Assembly: GCF_037861325.1 (NCBI RefSeq)
Contig: NZ_JAFELW010000001.1
From: Riemerella anatipestifer_F
Lineage (GTDB): Bacteria; Bacteroidota; Bacteroidia; Flavobacteriales; Weeksellaceae
Strand: one strand, 5' to 3'
Length of the DNA stretch: 64,000 bases
Shown piece after piece: positions 43,945 to 52,858 of the stretch. The first letter of the stretch is position 1. Every line of letters begins with the position of its first letter. Position numbers and translations under genes: made by a program. The notes beneath the pieces are model-generated. The model was not told the DNA's origin. It did no database searches and was given only the letters and a program-made list of their open reading frames with translations.

Positions 43945-44946
43945 ATGCCTAGTATTTCTATCATTATTGCTATCTATAATAGGAAGGACGAACTTTTTGA
44001 ATTGTTAAATTCCCTATCTCGTCAGACGGATAAAGCGTTTGAAGTTATTGTGGTAGACGATGGTTCGGTTATAGATTTACGACCTACAATAGCATTATTT
44101 GAGGAGATGCTGAACATTCAGTTTTTTAGGAAGGAAAACTCTGGTCCTGGTTTAACAAGAAACTACGGTGCAAGGCGTGCCACAGGCGATTGGCTAGTAT
44201 TTGTGGATAGTGATGTGATTGTGGAAAATAACTATATAGAAGAAATAAAAAATAACATTTCCAAAACGCCTTGCGATGCCTTTGGTGGAGCGGATAAAGC
44301 CCATAGAGGGTTTAACCTTATGCAGAAAGCGATTTCTTACTCTATGACTTCTGTTTTTACAACAGGAGGGATTAGAGGAAGCAAAAAAGCGGTATCAAGA
44401 TTTCAGCCGAGAAGTTTTAATATGGGTGTTAAAAAATCAGCTTTTGAGCAGGTGGGCGGTTTTTCGGAAATGCGTATAGGAGAAGACCCAGACTTATCTA
44501 TGTCGTTATGGGAGGCAGGCTATAAAACGGCTTTTTTTGATAGCATTGGAGTGTATCATAAACGCAGAACAGATTTAGGTAAATTCTCAAAACAGGTCTA
44601 TCAGTTTGGGATTGCTCGTCCTATTCTCAACCAAAGACACCCTAAATATGTAAAGCCTACTTTTTGGTTTCCTAGTTTGTTTTTGATAGGCTATATCATA
44701 GGACTTCTACACTATGTTATTTGGCATAATGGCTTATTACTCGGGCTTTATGGCTTATATACTTTTGTAGTTTGGATACATGCACTTATAAAGACTAAAA
44801 ACATCAGTATCGCTACAATGGCTGTTATGGCAACCTATGTGCAAATGTTTTCGTATGGTTATGGCTTTCTTAAATCTTGGGTAAAGCTGAATGTTCTAAA
44901 ACAAGACCCTAAAGAAGCATTCCCAAGTCATTTTCATAGATTTTAA
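43945..44946 (+). CDS. Glycosyltransferase family 2
   Basis: A 333-residue family 2 enzyme. The GT-A fold begins PSISIIIAIYNRKDELFELL; VVDDGS (about 36-41) is the nucleotide-sugar site, and VFVDSDV (about 90-96) holds the DxD motif. Hydrophobic helices at about 244-262 and 263-282 attach it to the membrane. It likely adds sugars to an exopolysaccharide or lipid carrier. It starts 15 bp after the rRNA methyltransferase gene, and its end overlaps the convergent barstar gene by 4 bp. Substrate unknown. Confidence 0.85.
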   Translation: MPSISIIIAIYNRKDELFELLNSLSRQTDKAFEVIVVDDGSVIDLRPTIALFEEMLNIQFFRKENSGPGLTRNYGARRATGDWLVFVDSDVIVENNYIEEIKNNISKTPCDAFGGADKAHRGFNLMQKAISYSMTSVFTTGGIRGSKKAVSRFQPRSFNMGVKKSAFEQVGGFSEMRIGEDPDLSMSLWEAGYKTAFFDSIGVYHKRRTDLGKFSKQVYQFGIARPILNQRHPKYVKPTFWFPSLFLIGYIIGLLHYVIWHNGLLLGLYGLYTFVVWIHALIKTKNISIATMAVMATYVQMFSYGYGFLKSWVKLNVLKQDPKEAFPSHFHRF

Positions 44947-45230
44947 TCTTCATCTTCGTATTGTTCAAGATAGTAAGAAAAACTAAAACCATTTATCTCC
45001 TCATCAGCATCTTCAAGAGTGGTTAGGAGATCTTCAAAATCTTCTAGCTGCTCCACGGTCATATTTACAAACTCTAGGTGTAGAGGTAGTTTTATATCTC
45101 CACTGATGGAGTCGTAGAGGGCGTCTAAATTATTCCCGAAATAATCAGGAAGAGGTAATTTCTCTTTTAATTGAGAATAAAAATCTTCCTCATCACCAAT
45201 ATTAAAAAAATCTATATATACAGTTTGCAT
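44943..45230 (-). CDS. Barstar-family protein
   Basis: A 95-residue small acidic protein. The barstar signature LPLPDYFGNNLDALYDSI is clear (about residues 20-37), with the conserved acidic helix and the closing strand that bind the barnase active site. The ATG at 45230 is chosen because the conserved fold starts there; an in-frame ATG at 45263 would add 11 residues. Barstar inhibits barnase-type ribonucleases, but no barnase gene is next to it, so it may neutralise a toxin from a neighbour or a distant locus. Its stop overlaps the glycosyltransferase stop. Confidence 0.85.
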   Translation of the reverse strand: MQTVYIDFFNIGDEEDFYSQLKEKLPLPDYFGNNLDALYDSISGDIKLPLHLEFVNMTVEQLEDFEDLLTTLEDADEEINGFSFSYYLEQYEDED

Positions 45231-45388
45231 AACTAATTCTAAGTTGAAAAGATAACACGACAAAGTTACTAAAAATTATACTTAAAATTAAGGGATAGAC
45301 AAAGCCTTTTATTTAATATTTCATTTGAAGAATACCTAAAACTCATCTATTTTTATTACTTTTACGAGATAAATTTAAATTTTAATCA

Positions 45389-47527
45389 ATGAAAAATATT
45401 GCATCAGTATTGCTTTACGGTTCGGTAGGACTATCGGCAGTCGCTTGTACAACTATGAAAAAAACGAAAACATCAGCGGATATTCCTGTACCTGCAGGTA
45501 ATCCTTTTTTAGAAAAATCAAAATTACAATATCAAGCCCCAGAATTTGATAAAATTAAAGATGAACATTTTAAACCCGCTTTTGATTATGGTCTAAAAGT
45601 ACAGGAGCTAGAGGTACAAAAAATTAGTGATAATACAGAAACTCCAACTTTTGAAAATACCGTATTAGCATTAGAAAACAGCGGTGAAGTACTCAAGAGA
45701 GCTCAATCTATTTTTTATAATTTAACGGGGTCTAATACTAACGATAAGTTACAGGCTCTACAACAGGAGTACGCTCCAATTTTTTCGGCACATTCGGATA
45801 AGATTTACCTTAACTCTAAACTTTATGAGCGTATCAAAAAAGTGTACGAAAATAGAGGAGGGCTTAATAGCGAAAGCCAAAAGTTAGTGGAGTATTACAA
45901 ACAAAACTTTGATATTGCAGGAGCTGGACTTTCTGACGCTAAAAAGGAAGAGCTTAAAAAAATTAACGGAGAATTAGCCTCTCTTTCAACACAGTTTTCT
46001 AATAAGCTATTAGATGCAAGAAAGAATGGAGCGTTAATTATAGACAGTGTTAAAGAACTAGATGGGCTTTCATCTGATGAGATAGCTGCCGCAGCACAAG
46101 CAGCTAAGGAAGCAGGGCACGAAGGGAAGTATCTTTTATCATTATTAAATACCACCCAACAACCGCTCTTGCAGAATTTAAAAAACAGAGCAACGAGAGA
46201 AAAGCTGTTCAAGGCTTCTTGGTACAGAGCAGAAAAAGGTAATGCTGATGACACTCGTTCAATTATAGAAAAATTGGCAAGATTAAGGCTGAAAAAAGCT
46301 CAAGTTTTGGGTAAAAAGTCTTTTGCAGAGTGGAAACTTCAAGACCAAATGGCTCAAAAGCCAGAAGAGGCACTGAACCTTTTGGCTCAACTAGCAAAAC
46401 CAGCGGTAGAAACCGCAAAAAGAGAAGCGGATGAAATCCAAAAAATTATTGATGAACAAAAAGGCGGGTTTGAACTAGCACCTTGGGATTGGAATTTCTA
46501 CGCAGAGCAAGTAAGAAAGGCAAAATACGATTTAGATGAAAACGAAATCAAACCTTATTTTGAGGTAACTACTGTTTTGGAGAAAGGAGTTTTCTATGCG
46601 GCTGAAAAATTCTACGGAATTACGTTCAAGGAAAGAAAAGATTTACCTGTTTACCACCCAGATGTAGTGGCTTACGAAGTGTTTGATAGAGATGGCAAAT
46701 CTATGGCTCTTTATTATTTAGATTTCTATACTCGTAACAACAAAGGTGGTGGTGCTTGGATGAGCAATTTTGTAGATCAGTCTAAAACTTTGGGGCAAAA
46801 ACCTGTTATTGTAAATGTATTTAATTACCAAAAACCAGCTCCAGGTAAGCCTTCGCTAATTAGCTATGATGATGTGACTACTATGTTCCACGAGTTTGGA
46901 CACACTTTGCACGGTTTGTTTGCAGACCAAGATTATGTGAGCCTTTCGGGAACTAATGTGCCTAGAGATTTCGTAGAGTTTCCTTCTCAAATCAATGAGT
47001 TTTTTGCTTTAGAACCAGAAATACTTAAAAACTACGCACTGCACTATCAGACTAAACAACCAATGCCACAATCTTTAATTGATAAGATTAAAAAGGCATC
47101 TGCTTTTAACCAAGGTTATTCTACAACGGAGTTGGTAGCGGCAGCAACGTTGGATATGGCGTGGCATTCGGTAACTAGTGAGGAGCAGTTTAAACCTGCT
47201 TTGGATTTTGAAAAAGAAGCACTTAATAAATATGGATTATTGGTAGAGCAAGTTCCACCTAGATACCATTCGCCTTATTTTGCTCATATTTGGGGTGGTG
47301 GTTATTCTGCTGGGTACTACGCCTATATGTGGAGTGATATGCTAAATTCTGACGCTTGGGATTGGGTTAAAACCAACGGAGGAATGACTCGTGCTAATGG
47401 CGACCGTTTCAGAAAATATATTCTTTCCGTAGGGAATACCAAAGACCTTAATCAGGCTTACAAAGAGTTTACAGGTAGAACTCCTGACCTAAAACCTTTG
47501 TTAAAAGATAAAGGGTTTATTAAATAG
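45389..47527 (+). CDS. M3-family peptidyl-dipeptidase / oligopeptidase lipoprotein
   Basis: A 712-residue metallopeptidase of the M3 (Dcp/oligopeptidase A) group that cleaves short peptides. The N-terminus looks like a lipoprotein signal peptide with Cys near residue 20 (SAVACT), so it is probably periplasmic or membrane-attached. The zinc motif MFHEFGHTLHGLF lies around residues 499-511, with the third ligand expected in the following Glu-rich stretch. The C-terminal FAHIWGGGYSAGYYAYMWSD is conserved in the family. The ORF ends just before two hairpins at 47546 and 47593. Substrates unknown; peptide scavenging is plausible. Confidence 0.92.
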   Translation: MKNIASVLLYGSVGLSAVACTTMKKTKTSADIPVPAGNPFLEKSKLQYQAPEFDKIKDEHFKPAFDYGLKVQELEVQKISDNTETPTFENTVLALENSGEVLKRAQSIFYNLTGSNTNDKLQALQQEYAPIFSAHSDKIYLNSKLYERIKKVYENRGGLNSESQKLVEYYKQNFDIAGAGLSDAKKEELKKINGELASLSTQFSNKLLDARKNGALIIDSVKELDGLSSDEIAAAAQAAKEAGHEGKYLLSLLNTTQQPLLQNLKNRATREKLFKASWYRAEKGNADDTRSIIEKLARLRLKKAQVLGKKSFAEWKLQDQMAQKPEEALNLLAQLAKPAVETAKREADEIQKIIDEQKGGFELAPWDWNFYAEQVRKAKYDLDENEIKPYFEVTTVLEKGVFYAAEKFYGITFKERKDLPVYHPDVVAYEVFDRDGKSMALYYLDFYTRNNKGGGAWMSNFVDQSKTLGQKPVIVNVFNYQKPAPGKPSLISYDDVTTMFHEFGHTLHGLFADQDYVSLSGTNVPRDFVEFPSQINEFFALEPEILKNYALHYQTKQPMPQSLIDKIKKASAFNQGYSTTELVAAATLDMAWHSVTSEEQFKPALDFEKEALNKYGLLVEQVPPRYHSPYFAHIWGGGYSAGYYAYMWSDMLNSDAWDWVKTNGGMTRANGDRFRKYILSVGNTKDLNQAYKEFTGRTPDLKPLLKDKGFIK

Positions 47528-47545
47528 ATAGAATATTACTGTCCC

Positions 47546-47575
47546 ATCCTAAAAAAGCGTTACAGATTTTAGGAT
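47546..47575. repeat. Hairpin after the M3 peptidase gene
   Basis: ATCCTAAAA (47546-47554) and TTTTAGGAT (47567-47575) are 9-base inverted arms around a 12-base loop. No T-run follows. It may be an RNA stem or part of an unrecognised element. Confidence 0.35.
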
Positions 47576-47592
47576 ATAAAAATAGTTAATTT

Positions 47593-47633
47593 AATTGGAA
47601 TAGAGCAATTATTTCTCTATTCCAATTTTTTTA
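47593..47633 (+). terminator. Rho-independent terminator of the M3 peptidase gene
   Basis: Arms AATTGGAATAGAG and CTCTATTCCAATT match perfectly over 13 bp around a 9-base loop, with a T-run after the stem. Confidence 0.85.
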
Positions 47634-47744
47634 TAAGTTCTAATTTGCATTTTACTATTATTCTCTTATTCATTCCTAAGTGGTAAAATTTGAGATATAT
47701 TGAAAAAGAAATGAGCGTTATGTAGTTTGTATTTACGAAATTTA

Positions 47745-47752
47745 TACTTTTG
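47745..47752 (+). promoter_or_regulatory. Predicted -7 element (TACTTTTG)
   Basis: TACTTTTG lies 47 bp before the S41 peptidase start. TTTG at 47726-47729 could be the -33 box, but the spacer is only about 15 bases, shorter than usual. Confidence 0.35.
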
Positions 47753-47799
47753 TTTCAGAAAACCTATTGTTATAGGCAACTATACCAAACATATCATAA

Positions 47800-49278
47800 A
47801 TGAACAAAATATTAGTATTATTAATTTTATTGACACAAAGTATCTATTCTCAAAACTTTGGTGATTTTCCTAAAATTGAAAAAGAAAAACTTCAACGAGA
47901 TTTGGATTTATTATATCAAGGATTGGATAAATTTCACTCGGGAATGTATTGGTATACACCGAAAGATAGTGTTGATTTCGCTTTCCAACACGCAAAAAGT
48001 AAAATAACAACAAACCTTAATGTGTTTGAATTTCATAAAATAATTGCACCATTGGTAGCATTATCAAGAGAAGACCATACTGATATTTTTTTACCAAAAG
48101 AAGTTAAAGAAGAAATTAACAAAAACGAAAGTATCCGATTTTTGCCTTTAACAGTAGTTTTCTTAGGTGAGAAATTATATTGTACTCATAATGCTTCAGA
48201 TAATTCTACAAAAATCGAAAATCTTGAAATTGAAGAAATAAACGGAGAAAAACCGAAAGAAATAGTTAGAAAAATTGGAAATTTATTTGCGTCAGACGGT
48301 TACATAAAAACTGTGAAATATAGTGATTTAAGAGGTTTTGGTTTTTCTAAATATTATTACTATTACTATGGAATAATTGAGAAATATGAAGTGAAATTTA
48401 AAGGAATTGAAGACCCTATCATGATTAACTCATTGTCAATTAGTAAAATTAATGCTAACTTAAAAAAGAATATTGCTTTAGCTGAGAAAAAAGATGAAAA
48501 TGAACCTCTGAAACTTAAAATTATCAATCCAAAAACAGCTTATTTAGATATTCAAACATTTTCAAATGATGTTATCAAAAAAGATAGTAAATACAAAACC
48601 TTAAAAAAATTCTTAGAATATAGTTTTTCTGAAATAAAGGGAAAGGATATTGAAAATGTAATTATTGATGTTAGTAAGAATGGCGGAGGAACAGAAGGAA
48701 ATGAAGGATTATTGTATTCTTATTTTGGCGATAAGTATCAAAAATACGCCAAAGTAAGAGTAAAAGCCCCAAAAATAGTACTTGATAATGGAATTGATAA
48801 ACCTATAAAACTTAAAGTATTTGGACTTTTAGAGAGAATTTTTGCGAATAAAAAAATGAATGACGGAAGTCTTGAAAGAAAAAATAACTTTGGTTTAGGG
48901 CTTAAGGCATATAAAAAATCACCCAAAAATAAGTTTAAAGGAGATGTGTATATCATCATCAGTCCAATAACATATTCTGGGGGTAGCGAATTTTCAAATA
49001 TGATGTATTCAAAAGGATTAGCTACATTTATTGGGCAAGAAACAGGCGGTGGTTATTTTGGAAACACAAGTGGATATAGCCAAAATTTGACTTTGCCAAA
49101 TTCTAAAATAACTATTGAAATTCCAGCATTACAATTCCTTATGAATGTTGAACCAAAATTACCTTTTGGTAGTGGAGTTAAACCACATTATGAAGTAATA
49201 CCAACAATATATCAGTACATTAACAATGAAAATGTTTTTTTAGAATATGCTTTAAAATTAATAAATGAAAAAAAATAA
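47800..49278 (+). CDS. S41-family serine peptidase (tail-specific protease-like)
   Basis: A 492-residue secreted peptidase with a signal peptide (about 1-18, ending IYSQN). No classic PDZ domain is evident in the middle. The S41 catalytic region is visible: DVSKNGGG near 287-294, and the catalytic Ser in SPITYSGGSEFSNMMY near 387-402, followed by GQETGGGYFGNTSGY near 407-421. This family cleaves C-terminal or misfolded protein segments in the periplasm. The gene is A+T-rich compared with its neighbour and stands alone. Substrate unknown. Confidence 0.82.
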   Translation: MNKILVLLILLTQSIYSQNFGDFPKIEKEKLQRDLDLLYQGLDKFHSGMYWYTPKDSVDFAFQHAKSKITTNLNVFEFHKIIAPLVALSREDHTDIFLPKEVKEEINKNESIRFLPLTVVFLGEKLYCTHNASDNSTKIENLEIEEINGEKPKEIVRKIGNLFASDGYIKTVKYSDLRGFGFSKYYYYYYGIIEKYEVKFKGIEDPIMINSLSISKINANLKKNIALAEKKDENEPLKLKIINPKTAYLDIQTFSNDVIKKDSKYKTLKKFLEYSFSEIKGKDIENVIIDVSKNGGGTEGNEGLLYSYFGDKYQKYAKVRVKAPKIVLDNGIDKPIKLKVFGLLERIFANKKMNDGSLERKNNFGLGLKAYKKSPKNKFKGDVYIIISPITYSGGSEFSNMMYSKGLATFIGQETGGGYFGNTSGYSQNLTLPNSKITIEIPALQFLMNVEPKLPFGSGVKPHYEVIPTIYQYINNENVFLEYALKLINEKK

Positions 49279-49434
49279 CAGTCTGTAAACAAAGTATTAC
49301 CAAAAGAGGGAAGTCTCACTTTTGCTTCTTCCATCTACTTCTGTATAGAAGTGGTAAATATATCTTATTTGAAAAATATAAAGATACATACCTTTTAGGA
49401 AACAAGTTGAGGCTATTTTGTTTGAAAGTTTTGT

Positions 49435-49442
49435 TATTTTTG
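49435..49442 (+). promoter_or_regulatory. Predicted -7 element (TATTTTTG)
   Basis: TATTTTTG lies 27 bp before the ATG at 49470 and within a frame that could be opened from a TTG at 49407, so it supports the later start. Confidence 0.4.
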
Positions 49443-49469
49443 TTTAAGCACCTTTTAAAATTTGTTATT

Positions 49470-50165
49470 ATGAAAAAGAACATTTTTAGCCATTGTTTTG
49501 GTTTAGACCGTTTTAGATTTGTATCAATGATAGGTATAAACTCAATTAAATATCAAACATTATTTGTGATGGTATTGGTGCTGTTGTCAAATACGATTAC
49601 GGCGCAAACAAGAGAAATTATAAACCCAAAGGGACGATGGTTTTTTGGGGCAGAGGTGGGGCTGAACTCAAAAATGTCGGTTCCTCCAAGTAAAATGTCG
49701 TTTATGCAAGGGGGCTTTTTAGCGGAATATTTTTTTGCGAAAAACTGGTCTGTTAGCGGAAGGCTAAAGTATTTTGAAACAGGGGTAATAAATCCAATGA
49801 ATGATGGTTCAAAAGGTTTTTTTGAGGGAGCTGTTATTTCGGTTCCTTTGAATATCGTTTGGAGGTACCGAATCGTAGATAATTTTAGTGGAAACTTAAA
49901 TTTAGGGTTGGCTATAAATCAGGAAGTGAAGAGCAACTACCACTATACACCTAATGAGGCAACGGATTATGATAAACTTTATGCCTCTTTTAATGCAGGA
50001 ATAGGTTGCAGCTATTTTATTTCAAAATATATGGCTTTATACATGAATTATGAGGCTATTGTTTTGGGGAATGACAGAGATGAAGCGGATCTCTTTGAAA
50101 TTCTCCCTAATTCGCCTAACAATAGTCTACTCAGTATTGGGATAAAATATAGTTTTAAGAAATAA
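49470..50165 (+). CDS. Outer-membrane beta-barrel protein
   Basis: A 231-residue secreted protein. A long N-terminal signal-like region (hydrophobic about residues 24-42, ending TITAQT) precedes alternating strands with Tyr/Phe/Lys patterns (RWFFGAEVGLNSKM, FAKNWSVSGRLKYFETG and a final SIGIKYSFKK), typical of OmpW/OmpA-like small barrels. The start at 49470 is preferred to a TTG at 49407, because of a -7 element between them; the signal peptide is long in either case. A dyad at 50178 terminates it. Ligand or partner unknown. Confidence 0.65.
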   Translation: MKKNIFSHCFGLDRFRFVSMIGINSIKYQTLFVMVLVLLSNTITAQTREIINPKGRWFFGAEVGLNSKMSVPPSKMSFMQGGFLAEYFFAKNWSVSGRLKYFETGVINPMNDGSKGFFEGAVISVPLNIVWRYRIVDNFSGNLNLGLAINQEVKSNYHYTPNEATDYDKLYASFNAGIGCSYFISKYMALYMNYEAIVLGNDRDEADLFEILPNSPNNSLLSIGIKYSFKK

Positions 50166-50177
50166 ATAGAATAATTA

Positions 50178-50206
50178 AATCCCTCAACATTGTTTGTTGA
50201 GGGATT
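50178..50206. terminator. Hairpin between the beta-barrel gene and the MBL hydrolase gene
   Basis: Perfect 12-bp arms AATCCCTCAACA and TGTTGAGGGATT around a 5-base loop, between convergent genes. The T-run is weak, so its terminator role is likely but not certain. Confidence 0.6.
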
Positions 50207-50223
50207 AGTTATAGAATGGTAGT

Positions 50224-50904
50224 TTATAAATCAAACTCTTGCCCCAAGTTAGGTAAAACGAGTTCTACATTTTTCTCTTTAAAATGGTTTTGGGCTTGGG
50301 TATGGTCTATACTAATCGGAGGGAAGGTATCAAAGTGGCAGCCAATAACCTTAGGGGTTTTAATAAGTTCCGAAGCGGCAAAACTTGCTTTTCTAGCACA
50401 CATAGTATAATGTCCACCTATAGGCAAAATAGCCAAATCTATCGTTCCGTATAGAGGTGTTAGTAGTCCCATATCCGAAATCACACCTGTGTCTCCCGCG
50501 AGATAAATATTTTTATCAGCAAATCTAAATACATATCCACAAGGCTCTCCGCCGTAGCTTCCATCAGAGAAAGAGCTGGTATGAGAAGCGGTTACCATTG
50601 TGATTTTTAAATCTTCTATCTTAGCAGAACCACCTAAGTTAATATCAATATTATGTTGATGATTGAAGTAAGCACAAATTTCGGGCTGACCAATAATAGT
50701 AGCGTTAGGGTAGGTGTCTAGCACTTCCTGTACATCGGCAATATGGTCTCCGTGAGCGTGAGTGATGAGTAGATAGTCTATTTTTTCTTTAGTAATATCA
50801 AACCCCGATTTTTCTTTTTGATAATTATAGAAAGGGTCTGAAAGAATATTGATACCCTTATAAGAAAATAGAAAACAGTTTTGTCCTAGAAATTTTATTT
50901 TCAT
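50224..50904 (-). CDS. MBL-fold metal-dependent hydrolase (UPF0173-like)
   Basis: A 226-residue protein of the metallo-beta-lactamase fold. The metal-binding motif THAHGDHIAD (HxHxDH) is near residues 48-57, and further His/Asp residues appear in AGDTGVISDMG near 136-146 and GCHFDTFP near 191-198. UPF0173 members are hydrolases of unknown substrate. It follows menA by 32 bp on the same strand and so may be in the menaquinone operon. Confidence 0.85.
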   Translation of the reverse strand: MKIKFLGQNCFLFSYKGINILSDPFYNYQKEKSGFDITKEKIDYLLITHAHGDHIADVQEVLDTYPNATIIGQPEICAYFNHQHNIDINLGGSAKIEDLKITMVTASHTSSFSDGSYGGEPCGYVFRFADKNIYLAGDTGVISDMGLLTPLYGTIDLAILPIGGHYTMCARKASFAASELIKTPKVIGCHFDTFPPISIDHTQAQNHFKEKNVELVLPNLGQEFDL

Positions 50905-50936
50905 TGTAGTATTGTTTTTATCAAATTTATTTCTGA

Positions 50937-51863
50937 TTAAAAATAATTAAGTCCTACTGCTAAAAGTATAGACATTACTAGAGTAATGATGCCTACTTGT
51001 TTTAAAAATGGGTCCAGCTCTTTGGGTTCGTTTACTTGCATAATTCTTCGCCTAAGTGCCATCATAGGGAAGAGTAAAATCATCACGATGAAAGCATAGT
51101 AATTCCCTCGTTCGTGTAGTTGATTTAACATTAAAAAAGCAAGTATCAAAATGAGAGGCAGTTGCATCAGTATCATTTGATAGACCATGGCTTTTCTAAA
51201 TCCTAGTTTTAGTGCTAGGGTATGCTTACCAGAGGCTTTATCACTTTCTATATCTCTCATATTATTTAGGTTGAGTACGCTTACACTCATCATTCCCACG
51301 GCAGTAGCAGGAAGAAAAATATCCCAATCCAAAGACTTAGTAAACAGAAAATAGCTACCAACCACAGAGACTAATCCAAAGAATATAAATACCATTATAT
51401 CGCCTAGCCCCATATATCCGTAAGGTTTTTTGCCTACCGTGTAGCCAATAGCCGCAAGGATACACAATACACCTAACCCAATAAAGAACCAAAATTCTTT
51501 AATATGCTTTGGGAAAAACGCTATATATAGCAGGACTACACTCGCTAAAAAAGCAAGAACAGCCGTAATGAGTACCGCCATTTTCATTTGCTGGGCTGAT
51601 ATTTTTCCAGAGGCTACCGCTCTAGCTTCTGCTTGGGTGGAACGATGAGTATCTGTACCTTTTACGCCATCGCCGTAATCATTAGCAAAGTTGGATAAGA
51701 TTTGGTAGAGTAGAGTTACTAAAAGAGCAAGGATTAAAATCCAAATGTCCCAAGTACCTCCTGTTTCTTTAAGTTTCCATTTAGCCACAAAAGCTCCCGT
51801 AATAATTCCGCTTAATGATAGTGGAAGCGTACGCAGCCTTGCGGCTTGTATCCAATGCTTCAT
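50937..51863 (-). CDS. menA: 1,4-dihydroxy-2-naphthoate polyprenyltransferase
   Basis: A 308-residue polytopic UbiA-family enzyme that attaches a polyprenyl chain to 1,4-dihydroxy-2-naphthoate in menaquinone synthesis. The Asp-rich motif NDYGDGVKGTD near residues 65-75 and the second motif NMRDIESDKASGKH near 200-213 bind prenyl diphosphate and Mg2+. About eight membrane helices are predicted. It follows menB by 30 bp, giving a menaquinone gene pair, with the MBL hydrolase gene behind. Confidence 0.92.
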   Translation of the reverse strand: MKHWIQAARLRTLPLSLSGIITGAFVAKWKLKETGGTWDIWILILALLVTLLYQILSNFANDYGDGVKGTDTHRSTQAEARAVASGKISAQQMKMAVLITAVLAFLASVVLLYIAFFPKHIKEFWFFIGLGVLCILAAIGYTVGKKPYGYMGLGDIMVFIFFGLVSVVGSYFLFTKSLDWDIFLPATAVGMMSVSVLNLNNMRDIESDKASGKHTLALKLGFRKAMVYQMILMQLPLILILAFLMLNQLHERGNYYAFIVMILLFPMMALRRRIMQVNEPKELDPFLKQVGIITLVMSILLAVGLNYF

Positions 51864-51893
51864 TTTATTTTTATTGAAAAGTGATATTTTTTA

Positions 51894-52730
51894 TTAAGAA
51901 ATCCATTGATTTTCACCGAAGTCAGGTTTTCTTTTTTCTAAAAAGGCATTTCGTCCTTCTTTGGCTTCGTCAGTCATATAGGCGAGTCTTGTTGCTTCTC
52001 CAGCAAATACTTGTTGACCTACCATGCCGTCATCTGTAAGATTCATCGCAAACTTTAGCATACGAATAGATGTAGGCGATTTTGCTAATATCTCTTGAGC
52101 CCATTCATAAGCGGTATCTTCCAACTCTTCGTGAGGTACTACTTTGTTTACCATTCCCATTTCAAAGGCCTCTTGTGCGGAGTAATTTCTGCCTAAAAAG
52201 AAAATTTCTCTTGCTTTTTTCTGCCCTACCATTTTAGCTAAATAGGCAGAACCATAGCCACCATCAAAACTGGTAACATCAGCATCTGTTTGTTTGAAAA
52301 TAGCATGTTCTTTACTGGCTAAAGTTAAATCACAAACCACATGTAGTGAATGTCCTCCACCAACTGCCCAACCTGGAACTACAGCAATTACTACTTTGGG
52401 CATAAATCTAATAAGCCTTTGTACTTCAAGTATATTAAGTCTGTGTCTGCCGTCTTCGCCTACATAGCCTTGATGACCTCTTGCTTTTTGGTCGCCACCG
52501 CTACAGAATGCCCAGCCGCCATCTTTAGGGCTAGGACCTTCACCTGATAATAATACCACCCCAATAGATGGGTCTTCGTAAGCATCATAAAAGGCATCGT
52601 AAAGCTCTGATGTTGTTTTTGGACGAAAGGCGTTACGCACTTCGGGTCTATTAAAGGCAATTCTAGCAACGCCGTTGCATTTTTTGTAAGTAATGTCTTC
52701 GTATTCCTTGGCTGTTTTCCAGTTTATCAT
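51894..52730 (-). CDS. menB: 1,4-dihydroxy-2-naphthoyl-CoA synthase
   Basis: A 278-residue crotonase-fold enzyme that closes the ring of o-succinylbenzoyl-CoA to dihydroxynaphthoyl-CoA. Typical features: ARIAFNRPEVRNAFRPKT near the N-terminus, a CSGGDQKARG oxyanion segment near residues 76-85 and the FDGGYGSAYLAKMVGQKKA active-site stretch near 154-172. This GGDQ and SFDGGYG combination is characteristic of MenB. It starts the minus-strand menB-menA pair. Confidence 0.94.
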   Translation of the reverse strand: MINWKTAKEYEDITYKKCNGVARIAFNRPEVRNAFRPKTTSELYDAFYDAYEDPSIGVVLLSGEGPSPKDGGWAFCSGGDQKARGHQGYVGEDGRHRLNILEVQRLIRFMPKVVIAVVPGWAVGGGHSLHVVCDLTLASKEHAIFKQTDADVTSFDGGYGSAYLAKMVGQKKAREIFFLGRNYSAQEAFEMGMVNKVVPHEELEDTAYEWAQEILAKSPTSIRMLKFAMNLTDDGMVGQQVFAGEATRLAYMTDEAKEGRNAFLEKRKPDFGENQWIS

Positions 52731-52807
52731 TTTTTAAAATTTTCGTAAAGATAATTATTTTAATATTAAATTTTTAAATCCCTAAGTAGGAAAATACTTT
52801 AACTAAA

Positions 52808-52834
52808 AATAGACTGCCTAAAAGACAGTCTATT
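52808..52834 (-). terminator. Terminator downstream of the VIT1/CCC1 gene
   Basis: Arms AATAGACTG and CAGTCTATT pair over 9 bp; on the minus strand a T-run (TTTTT) follows. It lies 24 bp after the minus-strand stop of the transporter gene. Confidence 0.7.
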
Positions 52835-52858
52835 AAGTATAAATTTAATGGAGTTTAT

